Assembly (NCBI GenBank): GCA_017654935.2 | Contig: CM065690.1 | Location: forward strand, 34,436,092-34,500,091 | Direction: 5' to 3' | DNA from: Phymorhynchus buccinoides | Lineage: Eukaryota; Mollusca; Gastropoda; Neogastropoda; Raphitomidae | DNA: 64,000 bases | In this document: positions 49,440 through 62,614 of the stretch, piece by piece | Layout of the letters: every line of letters starts with the position of its first letter | How positions within the stretch are numbered: position 1 is the first letter of the stretch | The notes under the pieces: model-generated | The model's input: the letters and a program-made list of their open reading frames with translations, nothing else | Databases searched by the model: none | Told to the model about the DNA's origin: nothing | Position numbers and translations under genes: made by a program

Positions 49440-50335
49440 ATAACGAGTGGATCGCCGAGCGGCAGATAAGTTCCCGAGCGGGCGCACTTGGGCACATAAC
49501 AGCAGCATGACGCATCTGCGCTCCAGTGACAAGAAACTGGGCAATTGCCCAAAAGAAACACTTAATAAATAACAAGGGCATCGCCGAGCGGCAGATATGT
49601 CCTTTGCCCGTTACGCTCTGTACCTGCCCCGCCCTGTACCTCCCCTCCCCTCACATCTTAGCCCCTGTCCTCCTTGCGTCCTTTGACTGGAGACACATCC
49701 TTTACCGGGGTGCACACCCTTAACACGGAGACATGTCTACCTCTCCGTTACACTTACACTCCATGTGGCATAATCCCCCTCACATCTTAGACCTCGTCCT
49801 CCTTGCTTCCTTTGGGTGATACACCTACACACCCTTGACTGGAATACACATCCTTTACCAGGAGGCACACCCTTAAGCGGTGGGGTGTACACCCTTAGCA
49901 CTGAGATATGTCTGCCACTCGGTAACATGTAAACCCTACATGGCACATTTTGTGCTACGATGTTTTTATTCTTGGTATTACACTCTGTCCTTCACTGGGA
50001 TAAACATCCTTAAAGACCCACCACGTCACGTGTCAAAGTCACGGTTTTCACGTGTTTTCCCTCTTATGGCTGGCAAGAAATCTTAAGAAATGTTCCTAGC
50101 ATAAGAGGGAATGTGACACGTGTACACCCTTAACTCGGAGACATGTCTGCCACTCGGCGACATTTAAATCCTATGTGGCATAATTTGTACTGCAATGTCT
50201 TTCACTCTTATTTTTACACCCACACACAAAATTTGGAGTGATTCCATGCAGTGTGTCACGAGATATAAGAGGGTGAAGAAAAACGGAACCATGTCTGCCG
50301 CTCGGCGATATTTTATTCCCGAGGCATAATGTATC
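49440..50335. repeat. Degenerate CTGCCRCTCGG repeat cluster
   Basis: The motif TCTGCCACTCGGTAACAT, or its complement CGCCGAGCGGCAGATA, occurs near 49452, 49580, 49733 (mutated), 49912, 50147 and 50295, usually followed about 12 bases later by TGTGGCATAAT. Spacing is irregular (about 125-235 bp). One more copy, GCCTGCCGCTCGGAGACA, lies just before exon 2 of the cysteine-rich gene (57286-57303). Confidence 0.65.
50046..50119. other. Long imperfect hairpin with CACGTG ends
   Basis: CACGTGTTTTCCCTCTTATG pairs with CATAAGAGGGAATGTGACAC and GTG. The loop contains an AAGAAATCTTAAGAAAT near-palindrome. Confidence 0.6.
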
Positions 50336-50715
50336 AATGTGTTGTACTCTTCGTCTCACACCTTCACACAACATTTGAAGTGATTCTATCTTCTAGTTCA
50401 CAAGATACAGCTCAGACAAGAAATATATAGCGCAAAGAAGGAACTGTCGCTTTTCAAGGTAAAACTTCAAGGTCAAGTCAATCAGTTAATCAATCAATTA
50501 CTCAATCAATCAAATGAATAGAGATTGACTGACTGAATGAATGAATAGATGTAATACTCTCTAAACCCACTGCACAACAAAAATATAATGTGCACTCATT
50601 CCTAATTTTAACAAGAAGAGGTCGAAGAAACTAAACGCACAACAGGAACATGGAAGGAAGCTGTCATGTCAATTTGTCACAAAACACACGCACCACACGC
50701 ACTGTGGGACTGACA

Positions 50716-50881
50716 CACATAAAAGCGCTACAGTTCCTGGGCGGGTTCATTTTGTTCAGCAGACGACAAGTCCGCTGTCGCATGAAAATAGGTAGCTCCT
50801 CCGCTAGGGTGCAGACGGCATTTTCGAAACGATAGCAGATTTCCCTTTTTCTTTTCCATTGATTTTTGTAGAAGAGTAAAT
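50716..50881 (+). promoter_or_regulatory. Candidate promoter and 5'UTR of the cysteine-rich gene
   Basis: A TATA-like ACATAAAAGC (50716-50726) is followed about 32 bases on by an initiator-like TTCAGC (50755-50760). The 5'UTR would be about 125 nt and contains an upstream ATG at 50782 that opens a 17-codon frame closing before the main ATG. This is inferred from spacing only. Confidence 0.45.
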
Positions 50882-50911
50882 ATGCGAACAGCAACTGTCT
50901 TCAGTGTTATC
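50882..50911 (+). CDS. Secreted cysteine-rich repeat protein, exon 1
   Basis: ATG followed by nine codons (MRTATVFSVI) up to a consensus GTGAGT donor at 50912, phase 0. It is the n-region and first half of the hydrophobic core of a signal peptide that exon 2 completes. A CR1-like LINE begins within about 20 bases of the donor, so the intron's 5' end has only just escaped disruption. Confidence 0.65.
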
Positions 50912-51169
50912 GTGAGTATTCAAAATGCACATAGAAATTGATGATCACTCCTTACAATCCACCGATGTCGAAACAGATGGTTGACAGTAATCTTTCTTTT
51001 GATCACCACATTACGACCACTGTTAAGAAAGCCAATAAAATAGCTGGAATGATTTCTCATTACATTGAGCACAAAGGTAAAGAAATAATGGTTCCATTAT
51101 TCAAGAATGTCCATTATTATCATTGTTATACAAACTATCTGGGATACAAGTTGCACAAATTGGAACTTT

Positions 51170-51545
51170 AAAAGATGTAGTTTACAGTCATGAAATGATC
51201 AAAATGGCTACAGTCTCTGGATTTGCAAGATTACTATAGTTCATGAGTTAATTAACTTTAATTTTGTTTTCTTTGTCACTTTTTTTTGCTATTAATTTGT
51301 TAGTTTTTTGTGTGTATGGTTTTTTTCCCTCCACATTCACAGACATAAAATCATATGCATATTTACACTTACTCATACACACGCACTCATATTCACATAC
51401 ATACACACGCACACACACACTCACATACACACGCACGCACTCACGCACACCTACTAAAAATGGGGTTTTTTTTGGGTTTTTTTTTTTTTTTTGGTCTAAT
51501 ATCACCATTGTGTGAACAGACTTTAAATTAAATCAATCAATCAAT
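51170..51545 (+). repeat. Insertion splitting the CR1-like fragment
   Basis: T-rich sequence with a CA-variant microsatellite (51364-51450), a T15 run, and an end in AAATTAAATCAATCAATCAA, a LINE/SINE-type tail. LINE homology resumes right after it. Confidence 0.65.
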
Positions 51546-51788
51546 GGTCACCTTACTTGAAGAAGCATATTATTGCTCTTATTGAAAATGTTCAACGGAG
51601 ACTTACCAAACATATTATCTGTGTAAACGACTTGAGCTGTGAAGAAAGACTAAAATTACTAAATCTGCCTAGCCTTGAATACCGAAGGGTAAGAGGAGAC
51701 ATGATTGAGACATACAAGGTGCTGCATGATCATTATGATCCACAAACAACAACAAAAACTATTCACATTTAATAAGTCAATAACTAGA

Positions 51789-51950
51789 GGACATGATATG
51801 AAATTGAATAAACCCTTTGTTAAGTCCAGCCAATATCACAGGGGACATGATATGAAATTGAATAAACCCTTTGTTAAGTCCAGCCAATATCACAGGGGAC
51901 ATGATATGAAATTGAATAAACCCTTTGTTAAGTCCAACCAATATGCACAC
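51789..51950 (+). repeat. 54-bp in-frame triplication in the LINE ORF
   Basis: Units start at 51789, 51843 and 51897. Each encodes RGHDMKLNKPFVKSSQYH or a near match (18 codons). Almost no divergence between units. Confidence 0.92.
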
Positions 51951-53434
51951 TTTTTTTGTTAACAGAGTTATCAATCTGTGGAACTCCTTACCACCCTCAC
52001 TTGCTACTGCAGGAACACTTAACAGTTTTAAACATAAATTAGACAAACATTGGAGCGATTATTGCTTCCAAACCAATTGTGAAATAGAAAGTTAGCCCCA
52101 TACAAAAACAAAGTAAAAGAGACTACAATTATCAGGCTAAAGGCTATCTCTAAGCCTAAATGCCACATATCATATGACATGATGACAAATAAGTGTGTGT
52201 AAGTGTGTAAGTGTGGTTTGGGGCTCATGAAAGTGAGTCTATGTTCTCATCAGTGTTCGGTTGTGTGTCTGTATGTATGTATGTGTTGCGTCTGTGGTAC
52301 TAACTTTAACGTTGGCTTTTTCTCGGGAACTAGAAGGTGTACATTGTTCAAACTTTGCATACACATAGATGTTTACGCAAGCTTTCAAGAAAGATGATTT
52401 GCATAATAGAAATTAACCAATGACCTTGACCTTTGACCTTCAACATGCAATTTTTGTCTCTGCCATATATTTTACAGTTACGGTCCCCAAATTTGATATG
52501 TTGGTGTATTAGCTTAAGGTGATTAGGTATACAGGGTTACTTTTTACCCTATTAATCTTTACCTTTGACCTTGAGCATGGCTAATTATTTGTTTGGGCCA
52601 TATATTTTATATTATAGCAGATACAGTTTCTAAATTTGGCAAGTAGATAGACTAGCTTAAGGTCATATGGAATGCTAAGTATTGTTGATCTCAGCGACAT
52701 CGATGACCTTGATCTTTGACCTTAGGTATTTGTCTGTCGCAATATCACATGAAATGCTGCGCAGAAATGCTTAACATTTTGCATAGTGATATACCACATC
52801 AAGCTGGTGTATCCAGTGTATACAGGGTGATTTTTACCCCATTAACCTTAACCTTGACCTTTGACATTGAACACTGTCAATTATTTGTTTTCGCCATATC
52901 GTTTACATTATGGCAGATACAGTTTTCAAATTTGACAAGAAGGTAGACTAACTTAAGATCATTGTGCGATACTAAGTATTTTTGACCTCGGTGACCTTAA
53001 TGACCCTGACCTTTGACCTTGGATTTTTGTCTGTTGCAATATCACATGAACTGCTGTGCAATACTGTCTATGGTAGTATTTCATATCAAGCTGATGTGTC
53101 CAGTATATAAAGTGTACCCTTGCTGACCTTGACCTTTGGAGTGTATTTGAAAGTGAACAATGTGGTATTTAGATCTATCTCTGAAAACATAATTCAGGCA
53201 ATATAACCACTTTCTTTTTGTCCAGTATCCTTTTTTCCACATCAAACTGATGTGTCCAGTATATAAACTGCACCCTTCCTGACCTTGACCTTTGACCTTT
53301 GGAGTGTGTTTGAAAGTGAACAATCTGGCATTTAGATCTATCCCCGAAAACTTGAATCAAGCATTTAGATCTATCTCCAAAAACGTAAAGCAAGGAATAC
53401 AAACCACTTTATCTGTGCCTTATATCCTTTTTTT

Positions 53435-53488
53435 ATCACCCGCGGAGTTTACGGAGCGAAGGTGATATTGTTTTTGTTGTGTAAGTGG

Positions 53489-53547
<59 letters not shown>

Positions 53548-54287
53548 GGTTTGTTAACATCATATCACCATGAAGGAATAAAGATAGGAAGATGAAACTT
53601 GATGTGCATGTAGGCTAGGTACTGTAGATGTGCCTTTTGGTGTCAAGGTCAAGGTCATGATCCTTGACGTATGACCTTGAAAACTGAAAATATTTTTTTA
53701 GTTTTTAGCCATATCTCGGGCACCAGTCAACATATGATGTTGAAACTTGGTATGAAGGTGGTTTGGCTTATGCTCCTTCCGAATATACCAATCAAGGTCA
53801 AGGTCAATGTCAAGGAGATCACTGGACCCTGAAAATCGGGGGGTCAGAAAAATGGAGTTCCCAAGATAACAGCATATCACCATGAAGGAATAAGGATAGG
53901 AAGATGAAACTTGATGTGCATGTAGGCTAAGTACTGTAAATGTGCCTCTTGGTGTCAAGGTCAAAGTCAAGGTCATGACCTTGATGTATGGCCTTGAAAA
54001 CTGAAAACAAAAAGTAGCCATATTTCAGGCACCAGTCAACATAGGATGTTGAAACTTGGTATGAAGGTGGTTTGGTTTATGCTCCTTCCTAATATTGTTG
54101 ACCAATCAAGGTCAAGGTCAAGGTCACGGAGATCGCTGGACCCAGATAATCGGGGGGTCGGGAAAATGGAGTTCCCAAGATGAAATCAGGTGGGAATGTT
54201 GGCTGGGTATTGTAAATCTGCCTTTGGGGGTCAAGGTCGAGGTCATGACCTTAACGTGTGACCTTGAAAACTAGCAACGCGGGTGAT
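53435..54287 (+). mobile_element. Possible 853-bp element with ATCACCCGCG ends
   Basis: ATCACCCGCG at 53435 and CGCGGGTGAT ending at 54287 are exact inverted repeats of 10 bp. The inside is a TG microsatellite and two diverged copies of a module beginning ACAGCATATCACCATGAAGG (53565-53585 partly mutated, and 53870). Weakly supported because the repeats are short. Confidence 0.45.
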
Positions 54288-54405
54288 TCTCGGATGCTTT
54301 TATGGGAAATCTACTCAGCAAGTTAGGGACAGTCAGCAGCAGAAACAGTAAGATAGTGACAGTATGCAGTAGCAGCAAGATAATCACAGTCATCCTCCGA
54401 AGTCC

Positions 54406-55530
<1,125 letters not shown>

Positions 55531-57177
55531 AATGATGCATTCGATAACTTTTCAATCTAGTTATATATGTTTGACAGAATATGCAACATAAAGTTTTTTG
55601 TACGCTATTGTGACTGTTAAGTTGTTTGTCTGTGGTATGACTTTAACATTGACATTTTGTTGAGATCTACTCTATTTTCAAGAATAAAACTTTGAGTACA
55701 TATGAGTATTTATGCACGGTTTTAGGCAGGAGCAGTTTGCATGATTAAATATATGGACAAAGGATGAAACAAGCAAAATTCTGGGGCTATATAGAGCTTA
55801 TTGGAAAGTAAACAACCTGGCATTCAGATCTATCTCCCAAACAAAAAGTGAGTGAGCCTTGAAGGTTTTGCCTCTTGTTTTTCAATGTTAGTGTGTGTGT
55901 GTTGTCAATGTTTTTCAAATAGTTTTACTTCATTTTGTGCTTATAAAACAGTCAACCCTAATTTAATTCCACTCTTGTTGGCGTGTTTTCAGGTTGTTTG
56001 TGAAGTAAAATACATAATTATGTAGGATGTTATTGACGTGTTTGCTATGACAGTCCTGAGAAGACCATTGATGTTGATGGGACTATAAGCAATGTAAAAA
56101 TAAAATAAATAAATTTCACACTTGTACTAAATCTTGTTCAAACTTTTGAACTTGGTGTGTAGGTGCATTGGCTTAAGGTAATTCCAATTATTGGTACCAA
56201 TGAAGGTCATGGACGTAGATTAACAACTTTTCTTCTTGTGGCCATATCTATAACATCGCTGGACTTGCATTGTTCAAACTTGGTATGTAGGTGCATTGGT
56301 TTATGGTCATTCCAAAATATTGGGTACTGACAAGATCAACGTCAATGACGTAGATCTTGTCTGGTCTGCATCTTGAGAACTGCTGTGGCTATATCTTTGA
56401 CATGGTTGGACTTACAATCTTCAAACTTGGTATGTAGGGCGTATGACGCAGACTAACAACATTTCTTCTTGTGGCCATATCTTTTACGTGGTTGGACTTA
56501 CAATGTTCAAACTTGGTATGTAGGTTGGCTTATGGTAATTCCACATCTTGGAAACCCATGAAGGTCAAGGACGTAGACTAACAAACTTTCTTCTTTAAAA
56601 TGTTGTCATATCTTTGGCATCGTTGGACTTGCATTGTTCAAACTTGGTATATGGGTACATTGGCGCATTGTAATTTCAAATATTGGTCAAATTACAAGGT
56701 CAACGTCAAATATGTAGATCTTGTCTGGTCTGCATCTTAGGAACTGCTGTGGCCATATTGTTGACATCATTGAACTTACAGTCTCGAAACTTGGTGTGTA
56801 GTCTGGGCTGTATTTACAGAACCGCTGGACAGAATTGTTTCAAAACTTTTGTGTGCAGTTTTTCTCCTACACAGATGGTCATACAGAAAACTTGTGACCT
56901 TGACCTTGAAGTTTGACCTTGAAAACGGAAATTCCTTCTTGTAAGCAATTCAGAATATTGGGTACCGTCAATGTCAAGGCCAAGGTCACGGACGTAGACT
57001 AACGAAATGTCATTTTGTGGCCATATCGTTGACACAGTTGGACTTACATTGTTCGAACTTGGTATGTAGTTGCACTGGCTCATAATGGTAACATTAAATA
57101 GTGGTACTGATCAAGGTCAAGGATTTAGAACTCGTCTACTATGTATCTCGGTAACCGCTCGATAGAATTGCTTTAAA

Positions 57178-57182
57178 TTGTG

Positions 57183-57236
<54 letters not shown>

Positions 57237-57268
57237 TGTGTGTGTGTGTGTGAATGGGGGGGGGGGCG
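57178..57268. repeat. (TG)n and poly-G tract
   Basis: TG array ending in G10, about 60 bases before exon 2. Confidence 0.97.
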
Positions 57269-57326
57269 AGTGTAGCACATGCACATGCCTGCCGCTCGGA
57301 GACACTTGTATTGTGTTTGCTTTCAG

Positions 57327-57377
57327 TTGGCCGTGGCAGTAGCACAGCCTGAGTCCAGACCTTCCTGTGACACTGTA
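57327..57377 (+). CDS. Secreted cysteine-rich repeat protein, exon 2
   Basis: Acceptor GCTTTCAG at 57319-57326, 17 codons (LAVAVAQPESRPSCDTV), donor GTAAGA at 57378, both phase 0. Joined to exon 1 it gives a textbook signal peptide with predicted cleavage after AVA. It ends with C-x-x-V, as every later repeat exon does. This agreement is the main support for the gene model. Confidence 0.7.
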
Positions 57378-57497
57378 GTAAGAATAATGTGGTTCGCGAT
57401 TGTTGATCTGTCTGACTGTTCGTCTGTGTGTATGTCTGTCCATCATTCTGTCTGTCTTTTTGCCTTTAAACAAATCTGCTTCTTTATTCCCTGCCAT

Positions 57498-57552
57498 GCA
57501 TCTTCTTCTTCTTCTTCTTCTTCTTCTTCTTCTTCTTCTTCTTCTTCTTCTT
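57498..57552. repeat. (TTC)n microsatellite
   Basis: About 18 pure TTC units in intron 2. Confidence 0.97.
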
Positions 57553-57559
57553 TTGCGCT

Positions 57560-58740
57560 ATCAGGCCATGTGGCCAAAACTGACCATTGCATTGTCTTTT
57601 TTCATACCATTTGAGCCAGTTACTTCATTTCCAAGCATAGTTTGTCTCTTTATGTCCGTTACTTCTCTTGTTATTTTCTTTAAGCCATGCTAAGATATCA
57701 ACACAAAAACGTACACCTTCTTCTCTTCATCTACGTCCCCTGGCCACATTTGTTTCAAAAGGTGTCTAACATAGTCATATTAACCCATTTCTTATTAAGG
57801 ATTGTTTTCTGAATTTTCTGGAACTTGTTGCTATTTTCTATTCGCAATGCACCCACAAACACGAAAATAAACTTCTTTTGCAAAGGTGTTATGGCTTTAT
57901 ATGTTTTTTTCAGAACGCACTTTTCAAGCGTACATGGTAGCGAACGGGACCTTGTTTTATATATGCATACTGACAAAGAAATCACAAACCTGCTAAACCC
58001 CCAATACCACCACTCCTATGTCCATCACCTACAGCCTCAGGACTTGATAGCCTCTTCTGCCTTATTGTTATTCTTTCTCCCTAATACCTCTTCCAACCCT
58101 CTCCCTTACTCCATACTCCTGGTATACTTTCTACACTTTCTCTATTTGTGTTCTCTGGTACTTGCTACATGGCTCAACATAAAAAACAATGAGGTTCATG
58201 CACATTTGTAGCGTGCATGGAGGGGACAAGTTTCATCGCTTCACATCTCAAATTGAAAATGTTGTTTTCAAATTTCATTGACTATAGAGTCAGTTTGGAG
58301 AGCAATTTGAAATTATATCTCGATTTTGAAATCTTTTGTTTTTTTACTTTTTAGGAAACAAACACTCTGTATAGAAAAATTACAAATGCGAGCAACACAA
58401 AGCTGCTTTCAAAATTAAGACAAATCAAGTGACGATCACTGAAAATAAAAAGCAATCCATTCTTGCTTTGGGGGATCTTGTATCCTCGATTTAAGTTACG
58501 CACGCATGATGCGTTCATAGTAGAAAATGGGTTAAGAAATGTCCTTAATAGCTTCCCAAATGCCTCACATTTTTGCATGTTGGAAGATTGTATATAGACA
58601 TGACAAACTGTACTCATTCCCCGTTGTTTTTCAGACCAGCCTTTTGGTGTCTTTTCAATGTGTGACTGAATACCATGTTCGAAAATTTATCAAGAACTCA
58701 CCTTGAAAATCATGTGAATGTGACCTTCTGCCAACATCTT
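57560..58740. other. Intron 2 sequence, no further exon seen
   Basis: No block with the repeat-exon pattern is recognisable here. Confidence 0.5.
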
Positions 58741-58744
58741 TGAT

Positions 58745-60655
58745 GTTTGATTGTACTGGTGTGCTGGTTCCATACATTACTGATGTGATTAATGGCTCTC
58801 TTTCAGATGGTGTTTTCCCTCAAGAGTATAAATCTGCAGATGTTCGTCCCCTGCTTAAGACCCTTCCCTTGACCCAAATTCCTTGAACAATTACAGACCT
58901 GTTTCCAACCTTTCCTTCATGTGTAGAGTTCTTGAACGAATCGTTCTGTCACATCTCTTAGATCACCTAAACTCTCACAATTTGTTTGACCCCCACCATT
59001 CTGCCTCTTCACAGTACAGAGACTGCACTCCTCAATGTTGTCAATGATCTCCTTCTCGCCTTTGATGACAACAACATGTCCCTTCTATCCCCCTTACTGG
59101 ACGTATATGCAGCATTTGATACAATCAATCACAGCATTCTTCTTACAAGACTTCAAGATTCGTTTGGCATTCGTGGTACAGCTCTAAACTGGTTGAAGTC
59201 ATATCTCATTCCCATAACCCAGTCTGTCACTGTAAACAACAGCTCATCTTCTGCAACACCTTTATCCTGTGGGGTTCTGCAAGCCCCAATCCCTATTGGG
59301 CCTGTTTTGTTTATTATGTATGCCAGGCCAGTGTCTGACGTCGTTGATCAGAATCTTTTGTCTCATAAACATTTTGCGGCCGACACACAAATGCAAAACC
59401 CAGGCTCCATGTCTGAACTTGACAGCATGGTTCGCAACATCCAGGGAAGCATCGGAGACTTGAAGCAGCATAGCTGTATGGCTCAACGAGGACAAAACAG
59501 AATGATGCTCCTTGCACCTCCCAAGCTTCAAAATGACCCCTTTCTTCTTCCGTCTCTATTGGAACTTCTGAAGTTCAGTTGTCTTCTCTCGCCCATAATC
59601 TTGGTGTCACCTTCGACTCAGTGCTATCTATTTCGAGCAGCATATTTCCAACGTTTGTAAAGCAGACTATCTTGAAATTCTGAAAATAGGCTCCAGCAGA
59701 CATTGTCTTTCTACTGAAGCAACCAAAACTCTGGTCTGTTCATTGGTTGTGTCCAGGCTTGGCCATTGCAACAGTCTCTTGGCTGGCTTACTAAAGTATC
59801 TTCTGAAAAAGTTACAGAATGTGAAGAATAACGCCACCAGACTTGTTTGCAAGTCATCCAGACCTGAACCCTTCACTCCGCTATTACAGTCATATTACAG
59901 CAGGATTGACTACAAACTTGCATCTATCTGTTTCTCATTTGTCTCTGGTACTAGACCCCAATATTTATCAGACACCCTTCATACTTACACCCCATCCCGT
60001 CAACTTCGTTCTTCTGCTGATTCCCGTCTTTTCCGCATCTTCATTGTCAGAAGAAAGTCTTAGTCAGCGCTCCTTCGCATTCCAAGGCCCAATACTTTGG
60101 AACAAACTTCCTTTCGATATTATGTACTCTCAATCTGTTCACTCACTCAGATTTGAAATCATTTACAAAAAATAACCTCTTCAAACTCTCTTGAAACACT
60201 CTGCCCTATGCCCACTTTCTGTCTTCTGATCTATGTATAAACATAGGACTAGTCTGCCACATTTTGCTTTGGTCCATGCGCGTGTGTTTGTGTGTGAGTG
60301 TGTGTGTATGTGTGTGTGTCTATGTGTGGTGTGCGTGCATGATGCGTGCATGTGTTTGTGTGCATCAGCGTGTCTGCTATGTATTTGTTGTATATGCGCC
60401 TTGCTTTGTGTGTTGTGTTTGTGAGTGTGAGTGCATGCGTGTGTGTTCTTATGATTGTGTGCGTGTATTAAGCCTACAGTATTAGTTTAAACACCCCCCT
60501 GGGGCCAAGGCTTCGATAAAGTCGTGTTGCTTCGATTCTTTCTTTATTTTTTTTTATTTATTTATTTATTTATCTTCCCATATTATTTTGTACAGCGCTT
60601 AGAGCCCCTTCGTTGGAGATGAAGCGCTGTATAAATTTATGTTATGCATTATTAC
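58745..60655 (+). mobile_element. L2/CR1-group LINE, decayed, with 3' end
   Basis: Fragments in order: TDVINGSLSDGVFPQEYKSA-like and LNNYRPVSNLSF-like sequence (about 58780-58920, frameshifted); LLDVYAAFDTINHSILLTRL and FGIRGTALNWLKSYL (RT motif A, Asp kept); LSCGVLQAPIPIGPVLF in place of GVPQGSVLGP; HFAADTQM in place of YADDTQ, so the catalytic DD is lost; then KNNATRLVCKSSR and LPFDIMYSQSVHSLRFEI. The 3' end has TACAGCGCTTAGAGCC and AAGCGCTGTATAAAT (about 60592-60636), the usual tail of this group. In intron 2 of the cysteine-rich gene. Confidence 0.85.
60280..60470. repeat. (TG)n-variant microsatellite in the LINE 3' UTR
   Basis: Irregular TGTG/TGCG/TGCA stretch between the ORF end and the 3' tail. 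Confidence 0.85.
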
Positions 60656-61067
60656 TATTATGCATTAGGTTATGCTTTTTTTCAGCGTTGCTTAAACTTT
60701 GATGATGTTTTATAAATATTTCCAATCGCAATATGTATTGTTTTATCTACTTTTTGAAGCTTGGCATTTTTATACATTTCTTTTGTTTATTTTGGAGGAT
60801 TGTCATTATTTCCACTGTAACAATTAATGGTGATAACTATTGGATTATTTTTTTTATTTTTAAAAGGCATTGTCCTTAGCAATTGTTAATTAGACCAGTG
60901 TACAGTGTAGACAGTTTCTTGCATTCTGGGATATAATTCAGAATTTGGTTAAGTTGATTTTGTCAACTGAAAATGTCTTGTTTCATCAATTTTACAAAGT
61001 TATTTATTTATGTTATTTTTAAAATAGCAATGTCAGTATTATTATTTTTTAATTCTGAAGACCATTG

Positions 61068-61106
61068 CCCGTGTGTGAAGTCATCGAGCCTCCCTGTGGC
61101 ACTGTG
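61068..61106 (+). pseudogene. Truncated repeat exon of the cysteine-rich gene
   Basis: Encodes PVCEVIEPPCGTV and keeps the GTAGGT donor, but the first two thirds of the repeat and its acceptor are missing. The sequence before it, AATTCTGAAGACCATTGC, is the same as that found about 70 bases upstream of intact exon 5 (62409-62426), so a deletion of intron end plus exon start explains it. Confidence 0.6.
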
Positions 61107-61178
61107 GTAGGTAGATTTTTAATTTTATATAGGTAGGCCTAATTTGTAAGTAACTCAAAAACGTATTCGTTTTGTGGT

Positions 61179-61291
<113 letters not shown>

Positions 61292-61580
61292 ATTTTTGTT
61301 TTGTTTTGAATATGCAAGTCACAACAAGGATAATGTACTAAAAGTCAGAAATTTGCATGTGTGAATAACTAATGAATTGTACAGTCTAGCCTATGCTCTG
61401 ATTTTGTCCTTTCTGTATTCAAGCAATATCAGCAATTTGCGGTGTTGTTTTAACATTTGTTGATGTTTGCTTTTTGTCAACTGAAAATGTTTTGTTTCAT
61501 CAATTTTAAAAAGCTAGTTATTTATCTTTTATTTCTCACGGAAACTCATGGAACGCGTGGTGTATTTCTGTGTTAAACAG

Positions 61581-61700
61581 AGGTGTCAGTCTGGTCAGAG
61601 GTGTGTGATGAAGGAGGTCCAGTGTGTCAAAGCTCCCTGCAATCCTCAGCCCATGTGTGTGGACATCCCCAAGCCAGCTAACGGTTCCTGTGCCTTTGTG
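61581..61700 (+). CDS. Secreted cysteine-rich repeat protein, exon 3
   Basis: Acceptor TTAAACAG, 40 codons, donor GTACGT, phase 0 both ends. It encodes RCQSGQRCVMKEVQCVKAPC then NPQPMCVDIPKPANGSCAFV. The six-cysteine pattern C-x5-C-x6-C-x4-C-x5-C-x10-C, with CVMK and P-x-CV, resembles short disulfide-rich repeats of secreted mollusc proteins. I cannot name the domain. Extracellular location follows from the signal peptide. Confidence 0.8.
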
Positions 61701-62087
61701 GTACGTGGATCTTTAATTTGTTGATCAAATCCTCTTGATGCTGCAGACCTTTTTGGTACAAATGTGGTTATGAAGAACAAAGATAGAAACGCTTTCAAAA
61801 AGGTGTCTGAAATAATCAACTTAAGAAATGATCTTAATTTCCCAAGTTCCTCACATTCGTGCATGTTAGAAAAATGTATTAGGTATTTCAGAAATTCGTC
61901 AAGGGATTTTTTTCCTGTATTGTTTGAACATTTGTTGGCGTTACAGAAATATAATTCAAGCGTAAAATGTAGTGTTTTATCTGCTTTTGGAAGAGTGATA
62001 TTCGTATGCATTTATTTATTGTGAAGAGAGTTGTCATTCTTTCCACTTCATCAACGAGAACATGTGATGCGTTGCTCTGTTAAACAG

Positions 62088-62204
62088 AGGTGCCGACATG
62101 GTCAGAGGTGTGTGATGAAGAAGGTCTCCTGTACCAAAGCTCTCTGCTATTACCGCCCCAGGTGTGTCGACATCAAGCCCGTTAAGCCTTCCTGTGGTAA
62201 TGTG
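62088..62204 (+). CDS. Secreted cysteine-rich repeat protein, exon 4
   Basis: Acceptor TTAAACAG, 39 codons, donor GTAGGT, phase 0. RCRHGQRCVMKKVSCTKALC then YYRPRCVDIKPVKPSCGNV, the same cysteine spacing as exon 3 less one residue. It is almost identical to exon 5, with the upstream intron sequence duplicated too. Confidence 0.82.
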
Positions 62205-62477
62205 GTAGGTAGATCTTTAGTTCATTAGTCAAATACACAGTGTATAGAGTTTCTTGCGCTCTAGGACATCACGCAGAATGTGCTTAAGTTCTCACTTTTT
62301 TTGCTATTGTTTAAGCGTTTTTTGGCGGTTTATAAAACAATATTCAAGCGCAAAATGTAGTGTCTGATCTGCTTTTTGAAGCGTGGTGTTTTTATACTTT
62401 TTTTTAAATTCTGAAGACCATTGCTATTCTTTCCACTTCATCAACGAGAACATGTGATGCGTTGCTCTGTTAAACAG

Positions 62478-62594
62478 AGGTGCCGACATGGTCAGAGGTG
62501 TGTGATGAAGAAGGTCTCCTGTACCAAAGGTATCTGCTATTACCGCTCCAGGTGTGTCGACATCAAGCCCGTTAAGCCTTCCTGTGTCGATGTG
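62478..62594 (+). CDS. Secreted cysteine-rich repeat protein, exon 5
   Basis: 39 codons in phase 0 between TTAAACAG and GTAGGT. It differs from exon 4 at a few residues only (GI for AL, S for P, VD for GN). Exon 4 to exon 5 distance is 390 bp, and the homologous unit includes about 55 bases of preceding intron, so it is a recent tandem exon duplication. Confidence 0.82.
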
Positions 62595-62614
62595 GTAGGT
62601 AGACCTTTAGTGTG

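Larger units (their letters stand above)
50930..52090 (+). mobile_element. CR1-like LINE 3' fragment with internal insertion and triplication
   Basis: VDSNLSFDHHITTTVKKANK (50986-51043), KEIMVPLFKNV, then after an interruption at about 51170-51545, LKKHIIALIENVQRRLTKHI, LPSLEYRRVRGDMIETYKVL and finally VINLWNSLPPSL and SFKHKLDKHW. These are the conserved blocks after the reverse transcriptase of CR1-group LINEs. Several frameshifts; inactive. It lies in intron 1 of the cysteine-rich gene. Confidence 0.8.

Noticed and set aside
50650..50835. 61-codon frame over the putative promoter
   Set aside because: Starts upstream of the TATA-like motif and has no domain. Only its last part could be an upstream ORF.
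53081..53402. Minus-strand frames with HSKGQ repeats
   Set aside because: They are translations of the TGACCTTTGACC repeat family.
61051..61106. Intact extra repeat exon with acceptor at AATTCTGAAG
   Set aside because: Using that acceptor gives the wrong phase and lacks the first cysteines; treated as a truncated exon.
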